A DNA stretch of 64,000 nt from Anaerolineae bacterium (GTDB lineage Bacteria > Chloroflexota > Anaerolineae > Aggregatilineales > Phototrophicaceae). The translations under genes and the position numbers were made by a program. The first letter of the stretch is position 1, and each line of letters starts with the position of its first letter. Shown piece after piece: positions 62,158 through 64,000 of the stretch. Location: the NCBI GenBank assembly GCA_022823165.1, contig JAJDXR010000019.1, positions 1 to 64,000 of the forward strand, given 5' to 3'. The notes under the pieces are model-generated. The model was not told where the DNA came from and did not search any database. It worked only from the letters and a program-made list of their open reading frames with translations.

Positions 62158-62463
62158 GGTGGATATTCCCTGAATGCCGAGCTTGGCACAGGTTAATTCA
62201 CCACAGAGACACAGAAGTAAGTGCGAGTAAGTAATGAGAATATAGGTACATCATCACAAAATAGCGAATTTCCGTGTTTGCGCGGGCGAGCCAAGGCTCG
62301 CCCCTACAACTTTCGGCTATATTTTGAACCCTGTAGGGGTCAGCCTTGGCTGACCCGATGCTGTGAAATTTGCATGACTTACTTTGTTCCACTGAGGACA
62401 CAGAGTCTTTTCTTTGGGTCGAAGGGAAACCGCATCCACTTCAATAGACACTCCCTCGCATCT
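62158..62463. repeat. Composite repeat, copy B
   Basis: Second copy of the repeat at 6213-6540, filling the gap between the thioredoxin fusion gene and the AhpD-like gene. Outer arms (62158-62218 and 62391-62463) are in the same direction as copy A. The right arm here is cleaner, with ACTGAGGACACAGAG followed by GGGTCGAAGGGAAACCGCAT. The CACAGAG-type words flanking the core suggest that a core unit inserted into an older CACAGAG repeat. Confidence 0.92.
62219..62390 (-). repeat. 172-bp repeat core, copy B (orientation 2)
   Basis: Reverse-complement counterpart of 6276-6447, same length. Here both palindromes are perfect: GGGCGAGCC-AA-GGCTCGCCC at 62284-62303 and GGGTCAGCC-TT-GGCTGACCC at 62337-62356. 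Adjacent CCCCTAC and GTAGGGG words face inward, so the core is itself roughly two-fold symmetric. Confidence 0.9.
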
Positions 62464-62533
62464 AGTTGGCAAAGCGCGCAAATCGAATTATCCTAAAATT
62501 AGCAATGCGGTCAGCGACTTCAAGGCGGATACG

Positions 62534-62665
62534 GTGAGGCTCTCTGACATATTCAAAGAAGGATCGGACGCGCGCAAGTTGTTCGGCAAATTCTACGCGG
62601 TGGGGGCGATCGTCGTCATCCTGGCGGTACTCGCGCTGCTGGCTTTGGCGACCCGCGGCGGCTAA
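62534..62665 (+). CDS. Possible small membrane protein
   Basis: 43 aa from a GTG at 62534 with AAGG 8 nt upstream. It has a basic, soluble start (LSDIFKEGSDARKLFGKFYA) and one membrane helix (VGAIVVILAVLALLALATRG). The frame is open further upstream into repeat copy B. Its end faces the AhpD-like gene. No homologue is recognised; it could be chance coding, but the charge pattern and helix are tidy. Confidence 0.38.
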   Translation: MRLSDIFKEGSDARKLFGKFYAVGAIVVILAVLALLALATRGG

Positions 62666-62667
62666 GG

Positions 62668-63273
62668 CTACTCGTAGTCCTCTTTGCCATCAGCCCAGTA
62701 CTGCTCCAGCGACACTCCCAAGCCGTCAGCAATCCGGTTGACATAGGCATAATAAGCCACCACCTGCGCGATATCCAGGATGGCGCGGTCGCTGAAACCG
62801 ACATCGCGCAGCCGCGCAATATCGTCTTCGGTCATATCCCCGGGCGCGCGCGTCAACTTGGCGGTGTAATCCAGCATTTGCCTGTCCGCAGGCGACAGAT
62901 CGGCGCTGCGATAATCGGCTTCAAGGCGAGCGGGCAGTTCCTGGTCTCCGGTCAACTGACGGAGGTTGCGCGCATGATGCCGCAGTCAGTATTCGCAGCG
63001 GTTGATGGCTGAAACCACCACCCCGATCATTTCCCGCCGAGCGCGAGAAAGCGGCGATTCTCCGTACATCAGCGTCTTGTACAAATGCTGGTGATTGAGC
63101 AATGAGGCCGGGTTAAGGCTGTGAATCTTCATGATATGGTCAACCTCGCCAGACGCGGGGTCGGCCGCCCGGCGATAGGCGCGCCGCAAGGCGCCGGTCG
63201 CCTCGTTCTCAGGTACAGTTGCGATCCAGGCGACCGGTTTCTCGTCTGAGCGCTTCGGATGGTCCTTGGTCAT
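62668..63273 (-). CDS. AhpD-like selenoprotein (in-frame UGA at 62986-62988)
   Basis: 201 aa if UGA at residue 96 is selenocysteine. The carboxymuconolactone decarboxylase/AhpD motif, normally C-x-x-C then x2-H-H, reads Cys93-Glu-Tyr-UGA96-Leu-Arg-His99-His100. So the second catalytic Cys is replaced by UGA, a known selenoprotein form of AhpD-like enzymes. The frame continues LRHHARNLRQLTGDQELPAR to a TAG. Start ATG with AAAGGA 7 nt upstream. It would reduce peroxides or disulfides. Upstream is the Cys-rich gene at 63286. Confidence 0.92.
62955..62986 (-). promoter_or_regulatory. Candidate SECIS stem for the AhpD-like gene
   Basis: Minus strand ACTGCGG (beginning in the UGA codon) can pair with CCGTCAGT with one bulged T, leaving a 17-nt loop. 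This is a weak candidate; other folds over the same 60 nt are possible and no conserved loop G could be confirmed. Confidence 0.3.
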
Positions 63274-63285
63274 GTCAAGGTCCTT

Positions 63286-64000
63286 TCAGGCATCGACGAA
63301 GAGCGGCACACTCAGCTGCCAGGCAGTATAAAGCGCATGGAAGAAGGCCACAAACTCGCGGATGCAGGGGTCAGCGGCGTCCGCCTGCGACATTTGGAAG
63401 GCGTAGCCCGCGCGCCTTGCAAGCTCGGACGACGAGATCTCCTGGATTTCCGCGGCTTCCAGGTCGCGCTCAATCGCATGAACAAAGAGCAAGAGGATGC
63501 CGGCATGATTGGGGATGATGCGCTCGCCGACGCCGAAGATCATCTCCAGCAGCTGATCAGCCGAGACGCGCAACTCACCCAGCCGGACTTGGGGGGCGTC
63601 CGGCAGTTCGAAATAAGTTGGGCCTTCAGCCGCGTGATGGCCATCCGCATTGCGCAGCGCCTTGATTGAAGCGCCGTCATAACCCAAATTCTGAATGCCT
63701 TGGCGCAAGAGCAGCCAGACGAGCGGTTCGTCCGGCATTGGCAGCCGATCCAGCAGCCAGGTTTCGGCCAGCGCCGTGATCGGATATTGGATGAAGCCGG
63801 CGCAGCCATAGGGTCGGCCCGCGCGATTTGCCGGGCAACTCAGACAATGCTGGGCATGGTCGTCCAGCGCGGCCGCGTGATCGAGCAGGTCTTGCACGAC
63901 GATGAGCTGCTTGTCGCCGCTGTCGCTTGGCGTACTCTGGCTGAATTCGAAACCCATTTGCGCTGGCGGCCGTTCGTCGCCGGCGGCGCGAAACCACTCA
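63286..64000 (-). CDS. Cys-rich protein of unknown function, cut by the window edge
   Basis: At least 237 aa; the frame stays open to the right edge. If it starts at the Met at 63957 it has 223 aa, but the upstream residues are also codon-like. Notable are CLSCPANRAGRPYGCAGFIQ near residues 38-57 of the short form, with three Cys and a Cys-x2-Cys, and LGYDGASIKALRNADGHHAA. It ends 13 bp before the AhpD-like ATG, with the ribosome site of that gene between, so the two are probably cotranscribed. I do not recognise the family. Confidence 0.65.
   Translation of the reverse strand, partial: EWFRAAGDERPPAQMGFEFSQSTPSDSGDKQLIVVQDLLDHAAALDDHAQHCLSCPANRAGRPYGCAGFIQYPITALAETWLLDRLPMPDEPLVWLLLRQGIQNLGYDGASIKALRNADGHHAAEGPTYFELPDAPQVRLGELRVSADQLLEMIFGVGERIIPNHAGILLLFVHAIERDLEAAEIQEISSSELARRAGYAFQMSQADAADPCIREFVAFFHALYTAWQLSVPLFVDA

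Noticed and set aside
63286-63288. UGA ending the Cys-rich protein, considered as another selenocysteine
   Set aside because: The following bases contain the AAAGGA ribosome site for the AhpD-like gene and no redox motif surrounds the codon; it is an ordinary stop.

Overview
The window is about 64 kb of a bacterial chromosome, GC-rich apart from one lighter island. It opens with the 5' end of a 16S rRNA gene on the minus strand. Gene content suggests Chloroflexota: F420-type luciferase-like oxidoreductases, Thr/Pro-rich anchored proteins, a fused MrpAB antiporter, bactofilin, and split glycan loci. This assignment is an inference from gene content and the short 16S tag, with no database comparison.

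Layout. 0-6 kb: rRNA leader, DUF1801 protein, AI-2E-type permease, two paralogous LLM oxidoreductases around a YgjP-like metallopeptidase, a GNAT enzyme and a pentapeptide-repeat protein. 6.2-6.5 kb: first copy of a composite repeat. 6.6-8.4 kb: etfBA. 8.7-14.9 kb: a complete mrp cation/proton antiporter operon. 15-21.6 kb: DUF368 protein, ADP-ribosylglycohydrolase, alpha/beta hydrolase, methyltransferase, metK behind a SAM-I riboswitch, and folE. 21.8-30.8 kb: an exopolysaccharide/O-antigen type operon (BY-kinase-like ATPase, rmlA, rmlB, rmlD, three glycosyltransferases, a Wzz-like protein, an SDR) with rnhB embedded in it. 30.8-37.5 kb: bactofilin, lipA, two orphan ABC ATPases, ComEA-like protein, a phosphoribosyltransferase and RNase J. 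37.7-40.6 kb: WecE/WecD-like amino-sugar enzymes and a polyprenyl-phosphate glycosyltransferase. These could draw on the dTDP-4-keto-6-deoxyglucose made by RmlA and RmlB 15 kb away. 40.9-47.7 kb: icd, TPR protein, arsC, modAB without modC, and two anchored or membrane proteins. 48-52.8 kb: primary sigma factor, aminotransferase, MFS transporter and trmB. 52.8-55.8 kb: a base-composition island holding a single-chain Eco57I-like restriction-modification protein. 55.9-60.1 kb: an active/inactive M16 peptidase pair, a TfoX C-terminal-domain protein and fabF.

The most interesting region is 60.1-64.0 kb on the minus strand. Two genes there carry an in-frame UGA exactly at a known redox position. 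One is a UGSC-family protein (U-G-S-C-T-S-C). The other is an AhpD-like protein whose CxxC has become C-E-Y-U. They flank a large thioredoxin-fold fusion protein and lie downstream of a Cys-rich protein that runs off the window. UGA is used as an ordinary stop in many neighbouring genes, so selenocysteine is the best reading. The set looks like a selenium-dependent thiol-redox module.

A second unusual feature is a pair of roughly 300-bp composite repeats at 6.2 and 62.2 kb. Their outer arms are in direct orientation, while the 172-bp palindrome-containing core is inverted in one copy relative to the other.
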